From Fulvia fulva (taxonomy: Eukaryota > Ascomycota > Dothideomycetes > Mycosphaerellales > Mycosphaerellaceae): a DNA stretch of 64,000 nt. The notes below the pieces were generated by a model. The model was not told the DNA's origin and ran no database searches. It worked only from the letters and a program-made list of their open reading frames with translations. A program made the translations under genes and the position numbers. Within the stretch, counting starts at the first letter, position 1. Each line of letters begins with the position of its first letter. The stretch lies in contig NC_063013.1 of assembly GCF_020509005.1 (NCBI RefSeq), positions 1,550,001-1,614,000 on the forward strand, in the 5' to 3' direction. Positions 54,503 to 64,000 of this stretch are shown here, one piece after another.

Positions 54503-56487
54503 TCAATTCCCACCATCCGCCTCCCCATACGTACTATCCCCAATCCTGCTCTGACTCTGCTCGGGCCCCAGCGTCAGTTCTCTGAGCATCTCCTTCAACT
54601 CCTTCATCTGCTCCCTCAACTCCCTAACCTCCAATAACGTAGCATCAGTAACAACATTCGGGCTCGTCTCCTTCACTCTCTTACTCCACCCACTACCCTC
54701 GACATCCATCTCGCCCTCAAGCTGCTCCCATTCCTCGATCGTATCATCGTCAGACTCGTGCCGCGAGCGGTTGAACTTGATTTTACGTGCAGTGCGAGTT
54801 TCTAGTAATGCTGTGACGCAGAGAAGTGGGCTGAAGATCACACCCATGACGAGGTCGTTGAGTTGTTCGTATCGATGTCGAGGGAGCCACCATTCGAATG
54901 GTATGATCAGGCCAAAAATTTCGATCAGGTTGAACGGTGCGATATAGACGTTCTCATCTGGGGCTCGGACGAACTGGAGAGTCTTTTGGGCGAATAGGGC
55001 GAGGTATTCGTCGATGGCGTTCTCATAGATGTCCTCGTACGCTGAGTTGTACAGCGCGATCAGGACGTTGAGGAGGATGACGATGATGACGAAGTTGTAA
55101 ATGTAGTAGAGAATCAGGCCGAAGGGAGGTTGGAAGTTGTCCCAGTTGTCGAACTCCGGACTACCCATGATTGCGTTCAGCATGGCTTTTGTGATGAATT
55201 GTGTCGCATCGATGTTTTCGTCGACTTGGTCCATACCTATGAACCCTTGGAAGAAGCCAACAAGGACGATGATGAGAAGTGCGAAGAAGATGATTGACTC
55301 TTTCATCATGACCTTGAGCACCACCAGCATGGCACCGAAGAAGCGGAAGCCATCGAGGTAGAGCAGCATGCGCATCCAGAACATCGGCGCGCTGAAGGCG
55401 AGGAAGTTGTAGCTCTGAGTGTTGTAGTAGAAGCGGGTGTCTGATTTCCACGGATGTGCGAGTGCGATCGTTCGGAGGACAAAGGACACAGCCAGCAGGA
55501 TGTAGAGAGTCGAGTTGAACATATTCCAGAAGCCAAAGTAGTAGCGCCCAATCTTGAAGAACTTGGTGGCCTCGTCGCAGATAAAGCCGAGGGTAAAGAT
55601 GTAGAGCATTCCTTCCACGACGTCCAACTCACCGCCGGGATTAATGGTATTGATGGCGCCAGTATAGAGGCCGAGAAAGATCAAGCTAAGGATAACTTGC
55701 AGGGCGTTCTGATACTGTGGAACGCGCATCCGATCTGGCTCAAAGTGATCCCAGTAATTGGTCGATGCCTTGAGCTTGTAGTCGACGAAGCGGCTTGGGT
55801 CGTTGTCATCCTGTACGAGCCATCCTCGCCACAGATAGCTGATACACTTCTGATATCCCGAGCTCCCTATCACTCTCACGGCGTGCAAGTCGACAGCCTT
55901 CTCGATGGCATTGGCAGGCTTAGTGTCTTCGCCGTCGACGACGATGCTGTAGCGCTTGAGCAGCACCTCCTGCATGAGGTGGTTGTTGTCCTCCTCATCC
56001 TCAATGATGTGCTTAGCCAAGACCTCGCATGCGGTGGCACGAAGCACATGCAGGTCGGCATCCCATAGTTCGAACAGAGACTGCTTCTGAAACCACGACT
56101 TGACGATGAGTAGGCAGTAGATCACACAGGCGCCATGGTCTTCGTTCGAGCCTGAGACTTTGCCAGCCGACTTGGTGGTCTCGATGACGGCAGGGGTGAT
56201 GACATGGCTGTGTGGTGCCGTGATGCGATCTTCGGGCAGTTCGCAAGGAATAACTTGTTCGAGCTGGTACTTGATGCGCAGAGCTGTGAGGGTTACGTCC
56301 TTCGCAGGGATCGCCGAGACGAGGTTATCTTCGCGATGGCGGGGCAGTAGGTGGGAGAGCTCACCGTGAAGGCCGCGGCGGTCGTTGTCGTCGGGGTTGA
56401 AGATCCTGAGGCACATTGACATCAAGATATGGATCATGTGCTGTCAGCATGGGCTGTGCTCGCGTACCTGCTGATCACGTCGACCAT
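54503..56487 (-). CDS. YVC1: Vacuolar TRP-type cation channel, Yvc1-like
   Basis: Channel of the vacuole membrane that releases calcium on osmotic or mechanical stress. Exons 56487-56468 and 56405-54503 (intron with GTACGC donor, TGCTGAC branch, CCTCAG acceptor) give 640 residues starting MVDVISRIFNPDDND. The long cytosolic N terminus carries the family sequences HGELSHLLPRHREDN and TALRIKYQLEQVIPCELPED. Six or so spans lie between about residues 230 and 480 (ALQVILSLIFLGLYTGAI; MLVVLKVMMKESIIFFALLI; FGLILYYIYNFVIIVILLNV). The pore region GFFQGFIGMDQVDENID precedes the last span. The acidic, coiled C-terminal tail (LEVRELREQMKELKEMLREL) may assemble the tetramer. Intact. Confidence 0.92.
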
Positions 56488-56918
56488 CCTTGCGCCAGCT
56501 CGTCCGAGCTGCACAAAGACGATTGGAGGTGTTGGTCGGGTTCTTATCGCGATTGACTTTCCGATGAGTAGGCGAGAGAAGACTGATTATCACAGGTATT
56601 GTCACAGGTATGCCGTATAGGAGAGTGTTTCCTCCCACATCGTGCCGAAATCCCCACTCTGAAAGCTTGGCCTGTGACGAGTCACGACGATGGTCGCGTG
56701 GCTGCACGGTGCAACGCGTCAAGCTCCTTGCTGCGAACATGAACTTTTGCCGACCGGGCCTTCATGTGACACAACATTACTGTACAGCCATTGCATCAGA
56801 GGCAGCGTGCATGGCGAGCAGGAGAATACCATTGGAGAAAGATCGCAAGTGGTTTGCTCGTCTCCAAGCCAAGTCCGGCGCCAACGACCAGCCATCTGCA
56901 AGCGAAGACACCACGAAG
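56488..56918. other. Divergent intergenic region
   Basis: Shared upstream region of YVC1 and EAF7. The EAF7 frame stays open upstream to 56610, including a Met at 56811 (MASRRIPLEKD), but this part does not look like the family. Confidence 0.45.
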
Positions 56919-57889
56919 ATGCCTCCTCGGAAGAAGGCGCGAGTGTCGCAAGCAACATCGCCAGATCCCGAACCACCGCAGAAGACACCGACGCCCGGTC
57001 TGGTGTCCCCCGGCAAGGGCGATGAAGCTGGGTTGAACGATGCATGGACGGATGATGAGGAGATCGGCTTGTTTAAGGGTCTAATGCGGTGGAAGCCGAC
57101 AGGTGTGCTCGAGAAGCATTGCAGGTGATCCTGTCGCTGATGACTGACCAGACTACAGGTATCCACAAGCACTTTCGCCTGATGGCCTTACATTCATGGC
57201 TACTTGACAACAACTACATCCACCCGCGGAGCCAACACACCAAGCCTGCCGGCATCTGGGCCAAGCTTAACACCCTCTACGACCTCCCCGCCCTCGATGC
57301 CCGCGAAGATGCAAGGCAACTGTCCCCACTCACGACATCACCCGAACAAGAAGAGAAACTCGACAAAGACTCCGACGACGAATCCGACGGTTACAGCCTC
57401 GCAGCCAACAAGATCGACTCCGAAGACTTCGCCCTACCTCCAGAACACGACTTTGAGAACATGATGTGGAAAGCACGCTTCGCCGAACACAACGAAGACA
57501 GCGAGCTTGAGATACCCGAAGTGAACATGGCAGAGGAGCCGCCTGTGCGGTTCACGCCAAGCTTCAGTATTGAGCCCAGTGAAGCAGCGACTACACCACA
57601 GTCGAAGCGGGGGAAGAAGGGGAAAGGAAGAGGTGCGGCTGCTGCACCACAGCCGAGAAGATCGAGTAGGATGACGGAGAGTGTGAAAGACGCTGAAGAG
57701 GAGAATGAGGGAGAGGCTGAGAAGAGTGCAGAGGAAGAGGCAGAAGATGAGGACGAAGAGGAAGAGGAAAGTGCTGATGAGGCTGAAAGTCAGGCGAGTA
57801 CACCAGGACCCAGACGAGCGCGGTCCACGAAGCCAACGCGAGGGAAGGCTGGCCGTGGGCGAGGCAGAGGGCGGGGGCGTGGGAAATAG
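56919..57889 (+). CDS. EAF7: NuA4 histone acetyltransferase subunit Eaf7 (MRGBP/CT20 family)
   Basis: Chromatin protein of the NuA4 complex that acetylates histones H4 and H2A. Exons 56919-57102 and 57159-57889 give 304 residues; the start MPPRKKARVSQ matches the usual N terminus. The CT20 domain reads WTDDEEIGLFKGLMRWKPTG, rejoined by the splice to IHKHFRLMALHSWLLDNN and GIWAKLNTLYDLPALDARED. A long acidic stretch (EEEAEDEDEEEEESADEAES) and a basic Gly-Arg tail (KAGRGRGRGRGRGK) follow. Intact. Confidence 0.9.
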
Positions 57890-58230
57890 CACCTGTGCAT
57901 TTGAGACATGCTCAGCCATTTGTGCAACTCGAGAGGTGTGTGTGGCGCAGCAGCTGAACTTGCAACCATCGCGCTCTTCGGCTACATTTTTGCAGCCTTC
58001 TCCTTCCCACAGAGAGGACCTGGTATGTCGCAGTGTCTTCTCTTCGATCATTTTCGAGCTGACTATCTGCAGTGCCCTTCGCATACTCGGACAAAGTGTT
58101 CCCACTTTCGAAGAGGATTCGGCACACTACACACATCTGCAGCACCCTTCGCATAGTCGTCTGAAGTCTCACCGCTTTTCCACAGCTGAGTACATCTGCT
58201 GACAAATCCAAGCTTCCATTGACGATAGAT
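57890..58230. other. Intergenic, no gene seen
   Basis: 3' flank of EAF7 and promoter of the HET gene. A 23-bp stretch, GTGCCCTTCGCATACTCGGACAAAG-like, is partly repeated 70 nt later (CACCCTTCGCATAGTCGTCTGAAG). Confidence 0.4.
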
Positions 58231-60260
58231 ATGGCGACGATGTTCTCGTACCAGGCATTAGATACCAATGCATCCCAAGTCAGGTTGCTAGACATCAGTG
58301 CTCCAACGTCACACACTGGCTTGATTAGTTGCGTCCTTCGCCACGTTTCGCTGGACACGGACCCGGTACCTGTCTTCGAGGCCATATCCTACTATTGGGG
58401 TGGTGCATCCGAACGCAGAGATATTCTACTCAATGGCGAGATAGTCAGTGTACCAGTCAACACGGAACTTGCGTTACGATGCATGGCCAATGGTCACCGG
58501 GACCGCACTGTCTGGATCGATGCTCTGTGTATCAATCAGACAGACAACGCCGAGCGGCAACAGCAAGTTGAGTTGATGGGCAGAATATACTCATCTGCTC
58601 AGAGGACCCTGGTGTATCTGGGAGAAAGAGGTATGTTCAGTGCCTTGATAGTTGACAAAAATGACGGTCATTGCTGCGCAGATGACCTGATCGATCGAGC
58701 AATTGACAACATTTCAATGCTGCATAAAGAAATTCAGAGTCTCCTCCATGAAGGGCAGAATTTCACCAATCTAGTAGCGCCAGGGGTTACATTTGCTCGC
58801 GGCAGTTCCCCTTCGCGGACCGCACTGGACGAGGCCGCATTGCTGCATTTCTATGGTCGGCCATGGTTTAGGTCCGTGTGCGTTCTCAGGATTGATGATC
58901 CACTGTGACTCATAGACAGTCGCGTCTGGATCGTTCAGGAGGTAGTCCTTGCAAAGGGGACCTTATGCCACTTTGGACATGCCAGCTTCGGTCTCCGTGC
59001 AGTGATAGAAACAGCCACCTGGCTGGTCAGCTACCACTTCAACCACATTCCTAATAAGCTACCGTCGTGTAAAGGCCTGGATGATGCTGCTGGTATATGG
59101 ATCATGGCCGATCTACGAAAGAACGTCGAATTTACTCGCCCGGACTCGGGGTCTGCAAGCTACCGATCAGCGAGACAAGATTTTTGGCATTTTGGCTTTG
59201 CACGGCGACCGTGATGAGAATCTTTATAGTCTCCTTGCCCCAGACTACAACAAAGCTTTGAGCTCGGTGATGAGAGATGCAGTGAGATACTGCGTGATGG
59301 AGGCGAAACCTGACACGCTTTACCTGCTTGGCTTGATCACACATCGCGATGAGAGCTACCTTCAATACACAGGACTCCCGTCCTGGGTCCCGCGCTTTGA
59401 TCGCAAAACGAACCGCCTCGTACGTATCACATACATGAAACACTTCTCCCGGTGCTGTTACGATTGGTGACTAGTCAATGGCGATGGAGCCAAGTGCACA
59501 TAGCTCGATTCCGATCGTCTCCCCTGTCATGTACCGGAGGATGGGCCTACCTACGTCGACAGGTGCTTGATCATGTCTGACAACCATCCTGACCACTTAC
59601 TACTAGGCGGCATTGTCCTAGGTGACATCATCGAAGTCACTGCCGTCTACCGCTTCGACGCCAGCGAAGCCGATACAAGCGCATGGTTCACAGCAGCGGA
59701 AGATCTTATCACTCGGCACAATGTCGCATCCGACCAATTCGCGCGCACGCTTCTCGCTGATACGACATACCTAGATCAGCGCAGCTCCGAAGACGATTGG
59801 GCGTTACGAAAAGACTTTTTACGCCTTCTTGAAGCAGAGCGACTCCCTAGCAGATTTAGATGAGCAGTCGAGAGCTGGAAGGTTCTGGCAGGCAATCCAA
59901 GATCCCATCTGCCACAGGCGTCTATTGGTGACGGATCATGGCACTCGAGGTACGTGCGGCTCGCTCCGGGAGATTTGCCTTACACACGCTGTTCAGTGAA
60001 TTCTCTCTTGTAGATCGTCTGTTCATGCTCCTCATCAATACTGATAAGCTTCAGGCCTCGCCCCACAACTCGCCCAGACAGGCGATATCATTGCACTGCT
60101 GGATGGCGGCAGGTTCCCTTACGCTCTACGTCCAGAAAACGATCATTTTCTATTCCTTGGCCAATGCTACGTAGATGGTGCGATGCGATGGCAAGAAGGC
60201 TACACAACACTCAAGGAGAAATTGTCGCAAGACGGCAGGCGAACGTTCTGTCTGCACTGA
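58231..60260 (+). pseudogene. HET-domain (heterokaryon incompatibility) gene, broken
   Basis: HET-domain proteins trigger cell death after fusion of unlike hyphae. From MATMFSYQALD at 58231 the HET motifs are clear: PVFEAISYYWGG, VWIDALCINQTDNAERQQQV, MGRIYSSAQRTLVYLGER, then after two introns (58631-58680; about 58872-58919) VWIVQEVVLAKGT. At 59131-59133 one extra T shifts the frame; without it the sequence continues ELLARTRGLQATDQRDKIFG, YSLLAPDYNKALSSVMRDAV and LPSWVPRFD. A TAG at 59501-59503 interrupts the next part, and at least one further shift separates the VLGDIIEVTAVYRF segment from the C-terminal APQLAQTGDIIALLDGGRFP, LFLGQCYVDGAM and the stop at 60260. The full length of the family is present, but not in one frame. 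Confidence 0.8.
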
Positions 60261-60480
60261 AGACGCGGCTCTGCCACGAGATCTGTGCTGACATTACCGA
60301 AACAATTTATATTTCAAGAAAGCGTTGAGACCGCATCAGCATTACTTCCTTGAACCTCACGATCGCCACATGATTTCTTTCCGTGCGGAAGTTGGGACGC
60401 GAATGTGACTCACTGCTGTTGTCGAAACAGCTGCGATTTTGTGGCCACACATTTTTGTCCTCAATCCTCACCCATCAACC
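60261..60480. other. Flank between HET relic and retrotransposon
   Basis: Short AT-richer stretch with no gene. It ends at the simple repeat that marks the 3' end of the retrotransposon. Confidence 0.5.
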
Positions 60481-60514
60481 ATATATATATATATATATAT
60501 ATAGATAGATAGAT
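60481..60514. repeat. (AT)n(AGAT)n simple repeat, probable LINE 3' tail
   Basis: Eleven AT units followed by about three AGAT units. On the minus strand this reads as the final TATC/TA tail after the retrotransposon 3' UTR, in the place where many LINEs carry poly(A) or a short tandem repeat. Confidence 0.8.
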
Positions 60515-60698
60515 GATTCATTTACCCGTTGTGGTGCCCTCCGGCCCATGCGGGTTTATGTCTATATATGTTACTGCATAAGGTAGGAAACCTATTCCTA
60601 GGTAAAAACCTCCTCTCCTTCTCTAATAGCTTCCTTGCCATGAGTTCTCAGTTTTCCTTCCATTAGGGTGCACTAGTGTCATGGTGGTTAGCCTCTGA

Positions 60699-63020
60699 CT
60701 ACCTTGTCTGCAACCCTAGAGTTGTCCCCCTCTTCCTGCTCTCCTCCTCCTTCTTTCTCTCCTCAATCCATCTCTCTGTTTCCCTAGTAAGAGAGAACTG
60801 CTCCAAAAATCCTTGGTGGATGATCCACCTTGTAATTCTCTGGAGGTCTCCCTTATTGCTGATCATGGCTTGGAAGTTTCTGTTCCTTGCCCTTGCCCTC
60901 CATTCACCTCTCCCTGTACTCCATTCTTTGCAAACCAGAAGTCTATGTTCGACATTCTGGGACAGGTAGCCGCATGGGCAACTCTTGTCTTCGATACCTG
61001 GGACTTTTCTCTGATGCAGGTATGCCCTGACTCCGATGTGTTCAGAGCGGATTTGTATTGCTATGCTTGCTTCTGACCTGGTCAGGTCTGAGTACAGTAG
61101 GTAGTTGTGGCTACCAAACTGTTGGAGTGCCTTTGGGGTTCCTGGCCTCTGTGGGGTTCTTGTCCATTCAGTCTTCCAGAGGAGTCCTGCCATCCTTTCA
61201 GCTAGAGACTGTTGCTTCTTCCCTTGGCTGGCTGCTGATCCTCTCCCTTGAGCCCTTCTGTCCTGTTCCTGCTGGGCTAGGTGCAGCTGTTCTGTTAGTT
61301 CTTTGAACTTCTGCAGGTCCTGCTGCTTCTGTGGGGCTGGATTGGGTCTTGCTTGTCTGTGCCTTCTTGTGCACTGGCTCCTGATTTTGTTGACTGCCTT
61401 CTGGATTACTAGCTGGGCTGGGTATGCAGACGTCTTTCCTGCATACTGGTATCTCAACCCTTGAAGGTAGAGCTTGGCTGGTGGGGAGCCAGACTCCATT
61501 TCGACCACCCTTGTTGGAGTTGACTTGTATGCTCCAAGCACCTTTTTCAGACAGGAGGCTTGGGCTCTGCTGATGGGATCTGCAATTCTCTTTGGGATCT
61601 TGTCTTGGGCTGACCAGATCTGGGCTCCATATAGCATGGCTGGCTTCACAATGGCCTTGTACATAACCTTTGCTTTCGCAAATGTGGCTCCCCATGTGGA
61701 GGCTGTAAGCCTGTCAATTGATTGCCTGTTGTTGTCTGCTCTTGCCTGTGCTTTCTTGACCTGTGGTCCCCAGCTGAGCTTTGGATCCATCCATATTCCT
61801 AGCACCCTTAATTCACTTGAGGGTTCTGTTGTGTGTCCCTGAATAGTGATTGGGGCTTGCATATTGTGTCTGTTTCTGGCTCTACTGAAGTGGACGAGTT
61901 GATACTTCTCTGGGGCAAATCTGGCTCCATGTTTCCTGGCCCATTCCTCACATTCCTTGTGTTTCTTCTGCAAGATTCTGCAGTTCTCTTCTGTGCTGTC
62001 TGACCAGGCTAGGATGTTTGTGTCATCTACAAACCCTGAGGCTGATGTGTTTCTGGAGTTTAGCTTTGCTGGCAGGTCTGCCATAAAGAGGAGAAACAGG
62101 ATTGGAGACATTGTTGATCCCTGTGGGATTCCTGTCTCTGTAGGCATGCTGTCAGATTTGTATCTGCCCAGTCTTAGTCTTGTGGTTCTGCCTCTAAGGA
62201 AGGACTGGATGAACTGGACTGTCCAGTTAGGGATAGCCTTCTGTTTTAGGATGTGGATCAGCCTCTGGTGTGAGACATTGTCAAAGGCTCCTGATATGTC
62301 TAGTGAGAGGAGTGTGGCTGCTTTGTTGTTCCCAAAGTGCCATAGGGTCTTGATCTGCTCTGTGATAAGTTCCACAGCTGTTAGTGTTGATCTTTGTTTC
62401 CTGCCTCCCATCTGTTCTTCAGGGAGGATTCCATGTTCTTCAGCTAGGTTTGTCAGCCTTTCTGCTATGATCTTTTCCAGGAGTTTGCCTAGTGTGTTGA
62501 GCAAGGCAATAGGTCTGTATGCCTTTAGCTTTGTGTAGTCCTCTTTCTGTGGTTTTCTCAAGACCACAGTCAGTGACTCCTTGAAGTGTTTAGGGCAGTG
62601 TCCTTGGGCCATGCACTGTGAAAAGATGTTTGACAGTGCAGGGGAGATCTGGTCCTTGCATGTCTTAATGAACAAGTTTGGAATCCCATCTGGTCCTGGG
62701 GCCTTGTTTCCTGAGAGTGTCTTAATGATGCTCTTGATCTCTCCCTCTCCCACTGTGCAGGATTGCTCTAGTGGTGTTGGATACACACTGCCCTCCAGAT
62801 CCTGCAGGTCAGCTTCTACCTGTGTGCCAAAGAAATGTTTCCCCAATGCCTGTGCCTTTCCTGGGAGAGTGTGTTGGATTACTCCTTCCTGGTCTTCAAT
62901 GTTTGGAAACTGGGGCAGCATGTTTCTGTCCTGTGTGGGTTGTCTTGCCCACTTTGCTAGTTTCCACATCTTCTCAGGATTCTGGGTAATGGATCCAACT
63001 GTTGACCTCCACTCCAGCAT
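60699..63020 (-). CDS. Reverse transcriptase part of the LINE, open frame
   Basis: A 773-residue open frame from the first Met after the last amber codon (the frame itself is open from 63074). RT motifs are in order: NKAPGPDGIPNLFIKTC, YRPIALLNTLGKLLEKIIAE, LLSLDISGAFDNVSHQRLI with the first catalytic Asp, GIPQGSTMSPILFLLFMADL, and SGFVDDTNILAWS with the FVDD form of the YxDD box. A thumb region follows (LRVLGIWMDPKLSWGPQVKK), and the C terminus has CPCGYLSQNVEHRLLVCKEW, a Cys-His knuckle. No lesion is seen in 2.3 kb, in contrast to the region upstream. In an intact element this would be the C-terminal part of a larger EN-RT polyprotein, so this Met is not the natural start. Confidence 0.85.
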   Translation of the reverse strand: MLEWRSTVGSITQNPEKMWKLAKWARQPTQDRNMLPQFPNIEDQEGVIQHTLPGKAQALGKHFFGTQVEADLQDLEGSVYPTPLEQSCTVGEGEIKSIIKTLSGNKAPGPDGIPNLFIKTCKDQISPALSNIFSQCMAQGHCPKHFKESLTVVLRKPQKEDYTKLKAYRPIALLNTLGKLLEKIIAERLTNLAEEHGILPEEQMGGRKQRSTLTAVELITEQIKTLWHFGNNKAATLLSLDISGAFDNVSHQRLIHILKQKAIPNWTVQFIQSFLRGRTTRLRLGRYKSDSMPTETGIPQGSTMSPILFLLFMADLPAKLNSRNTSASGFVDDTNILAWSDSTEENCRILQKKHKECEEWARKHGARFAPEKYQLVHFSRARNRHNMQAPITIQGHTTEPSSELRVLGIWMDPKLSWGPQVKKAQARADNNRQSIDRLTASTWGATFAKAKVMYKAIVKPAMLYGAQIWSAQDKIPKRIADPISRAQASCLKKVLGAYKSTPTRVVEMESGSPPAKLYLQGLRYQYAGKTSAYPAQLVIQKAVNKIRSQCTRRHRQARPNPAPQKQQDLQKFKELTEQLHLAQQEQDRRAQGRGSAASQGKKQQSLAERMAGLLWKTEWTRTPQRPGTPKALQQFGSHNYLLYSDLTRSEASIAIQIRSEHIGVRAYLHQRKVPGIEDKSCPCGYLSQNVEHRLLVCKEWSTGRGEWRARARNRNFQAMISNKGDLQRITRWIIHQGFLEQFSLTRETERWIEERKKEEESRKRGTTLGLQTR

Positions 63021-64000
63021 CTTGTCCCTCTTGATCTGGGCCTTCTTGTCTCTGGTTGCCTGGTTGTATCTGTCCTATGCTTCCTGGGAGTGACTCTGGG
63101 TAAGGGCTCTCCTGGCCTGCCTGGCTGCCTTGACCTTCTCTGAGCATTCCTTTGTCCAGAATGGCTTCTGGTACAGTGACTGTTTCTTTTCTCTGGTGTA
63201 GGCTGCTGCAGTTTCCTGCATTGTTCTAACCAGTTCTGCCACTGCTTGGTCTATGTCTGAGGCTGTTTCCAGTCTCCTGGTCTCTAGTCTAGCTAGCTTC
63301 TGTTCCAGGTCTTGTCTAATCTGTTCCCAGTTGGCTGCCTTCCAGGCCAGCTGAGGTTCTAGGTCTCCTTCCTGCTGTGTCTGTGTTTCAAACTCCACCT
63401 GAATTGGGAGGTGATCTGATGAGGACTCCAAGTCCTGGTTAACCCAGCATCTGGTGACCTTCTGCTGCAGGTCATGTGATGCAAAGCACAGGTCAATGGT
63501 GCTTGAGCTTGCTCTCTATGACCAGGTAGTTAGGCCCTTTGGGGTAACTAGGTGCATGTTGTTGCTTTGGGTAGTGGAGAGGAGTCTGTTAGCTAGGAAG
63601 TGATGGGCAGGTGCAAAGTCTGATCCCTATGTAGGATGGTGCAAGTTGAAGTCTCCCAGCACGATGTGTTGGGAGTCACTCTGCAAGATGTCTGGCAGCT
63701 GTTGTAGTGTGCCCAGCTAGGTGCTGCTTCTGGAGCTGGGGGGTGGGTTGTATACACTGTGGATGTGGATGCTGCCTTGGTTGATGTTGAGTCTAACTGA
63801 GGTGATGTCTCCCCCTTCCTATTGGATTTGTTCCCAGCTGTCTGTTGCTATCTCTTTGCTGATGTACATGCATGTTCTAGGAGTGCCTTGTTTGGCTAGG
63901 AGTATGTGATACCTTAGGTCGTTAGCAGTAGATGGTCTGTTAGATTTGCTGTTGATCTAAGGTTCCTAGACTGCAATGACTAGGTGTTTCTTTGGGTCCA
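63021..64000 (-). pseudogene. Endonuclease part of the LINE, seven in-frame amber codons, cut by window edge
   Basis: In the same frame as the RT, this stretch encodes an AP-type endonuclease: AV-stop-EP-stop-IN (family form QEPWIN), SIHIHSVYNPPP, SQHIVLGDFNLHHPT-stop-GS (family form with Trp) and SSSTIDLCFAS, then SSDHLPIQVEF with the catalytic Asp-His, and a helical linker. Stops lie at plus-strand CTA positions 63075, 63516, 63627, 63717, 63819, 63957 and 63966. Spacing between them is always a multiple of three, and no TGA or TAA occurs in that frame. Where the family residue is known it is Gln or Trp, so CAG-to-TAG and TGG-to-TAG changes are the simplest reading. Confidence 0.8.

Larger units (their letters stand above)
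60481..64000 (-). mobile_element. Non-LTR (LINE) retrotransposon, Tad1/I-like, 5' end outside window
   Basis: On the minus strand the element runs from beyond 64000 through an endonuclease domain, linker, reverse transcriptase and a C-terminal CCHC-like knuckle to a short 3' UTR and simple-repeat tail at 60481-60514. No RNase H domain is evident. Base use differs sharply from the rest of the window: from 61897 to 63661 there is not one CpG, and few elsewhere between 60660 and 64000, while flanking genes are CpG-rich. The endonuclease half carries seven in-frame TAG codons. The insertion lies about 220 bp beyond the end of the broken HET gene. Confidence 0.88.

Noticed and set aside
55454..56068. 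204-codon plus-strand open frame
   Set aside because: Antisense to the Yvc1 channel.

Overview
The window looks like nuclear DNA of a filamentous ascomycete. Genes are dense and on both strands, with short introns (about 45-175 nt) that mostly start GTRNGN, carry a CTRAY-type branch site and end in YAG. Recognisable products include Hsp88/SSE1, eIF2-alpha, Yvc1-type TRP channel, NuA4 subunit Eaf7, SERINC/TMS1, HET-domain protein, CalB-like lipase and secreted intradiol dioxygenase. Protein character suggests a Dothideomycete (Mycosphaerellales-like), but that placement is inference.

Layout. 0-5.2 kb: hypothetical gene, frameshifted intradiol dioxygenase, beta-helix-like protein. 5.9-7.2 kb: four tRNA-type units, of which only tRNA-Cys(GCA) is clearly intact. 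7.5-17.1 kb: small secreted protein, a large inverted repeat, TMS1, AhpC/TSA-like protein, LEA-like protein, BTB protein, disordered basic protein, GST. 17.1-23.3 kb: nearly gene-free, except for a 55-residue Cys-rich microprotein with a 5'-UTR intron. 23.3-36.8 kb: lipase, Hsp88, degenerate hypotheticals, duplicated and tandem repeats, J-domain protein, tail-anchored Ser-rich protein. 37-46.9 kb: all on the minus strand: acyl-CoA ligase, truncated DUF2235 relic, P450 with one amber codon, Dal5-type transporter, alternative NADH dehydrogenase. 47.4-57.9 kb: hypothetical gene, eIF2-alpha, a small hydrophilic protein, a doubly broken hypothetical gene, a repeat island, Yvc1 and Eaf7. 58.2-64.0 kb: a broken HET gene and, beside it, a non-LTR retrotransposon that runs off the window.

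Two themes stand out. First, six genes carry frameshifts, stops or truncations (dioxygenase, 29-kb hypothetical, DUF2235, P450, 51-kb hypothetical, HET). All are accessory or environmental-response types, while every housekeeping gene has an intact reading frame after splicing. This argues for decay of accessory genes more than for random sequencing error. Second, the retrotransposon contains 1,765 bp without a single CpG inside an otherwise GC-moderate, intact RT reading frame, and its endonuclease half is broken by seven in-frame stops that are all TAG. That combination (CpG loss, TAG-only stops) is the most unusual signal here and points to methylation- or RIP-like mutation of an element lineage that still kept its RT frame.

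Gene models were assembled by hand from splice signals and reading-frame continuity; exon borders are given as seen. No similarity search was run, so family names rest on recognised motifs.
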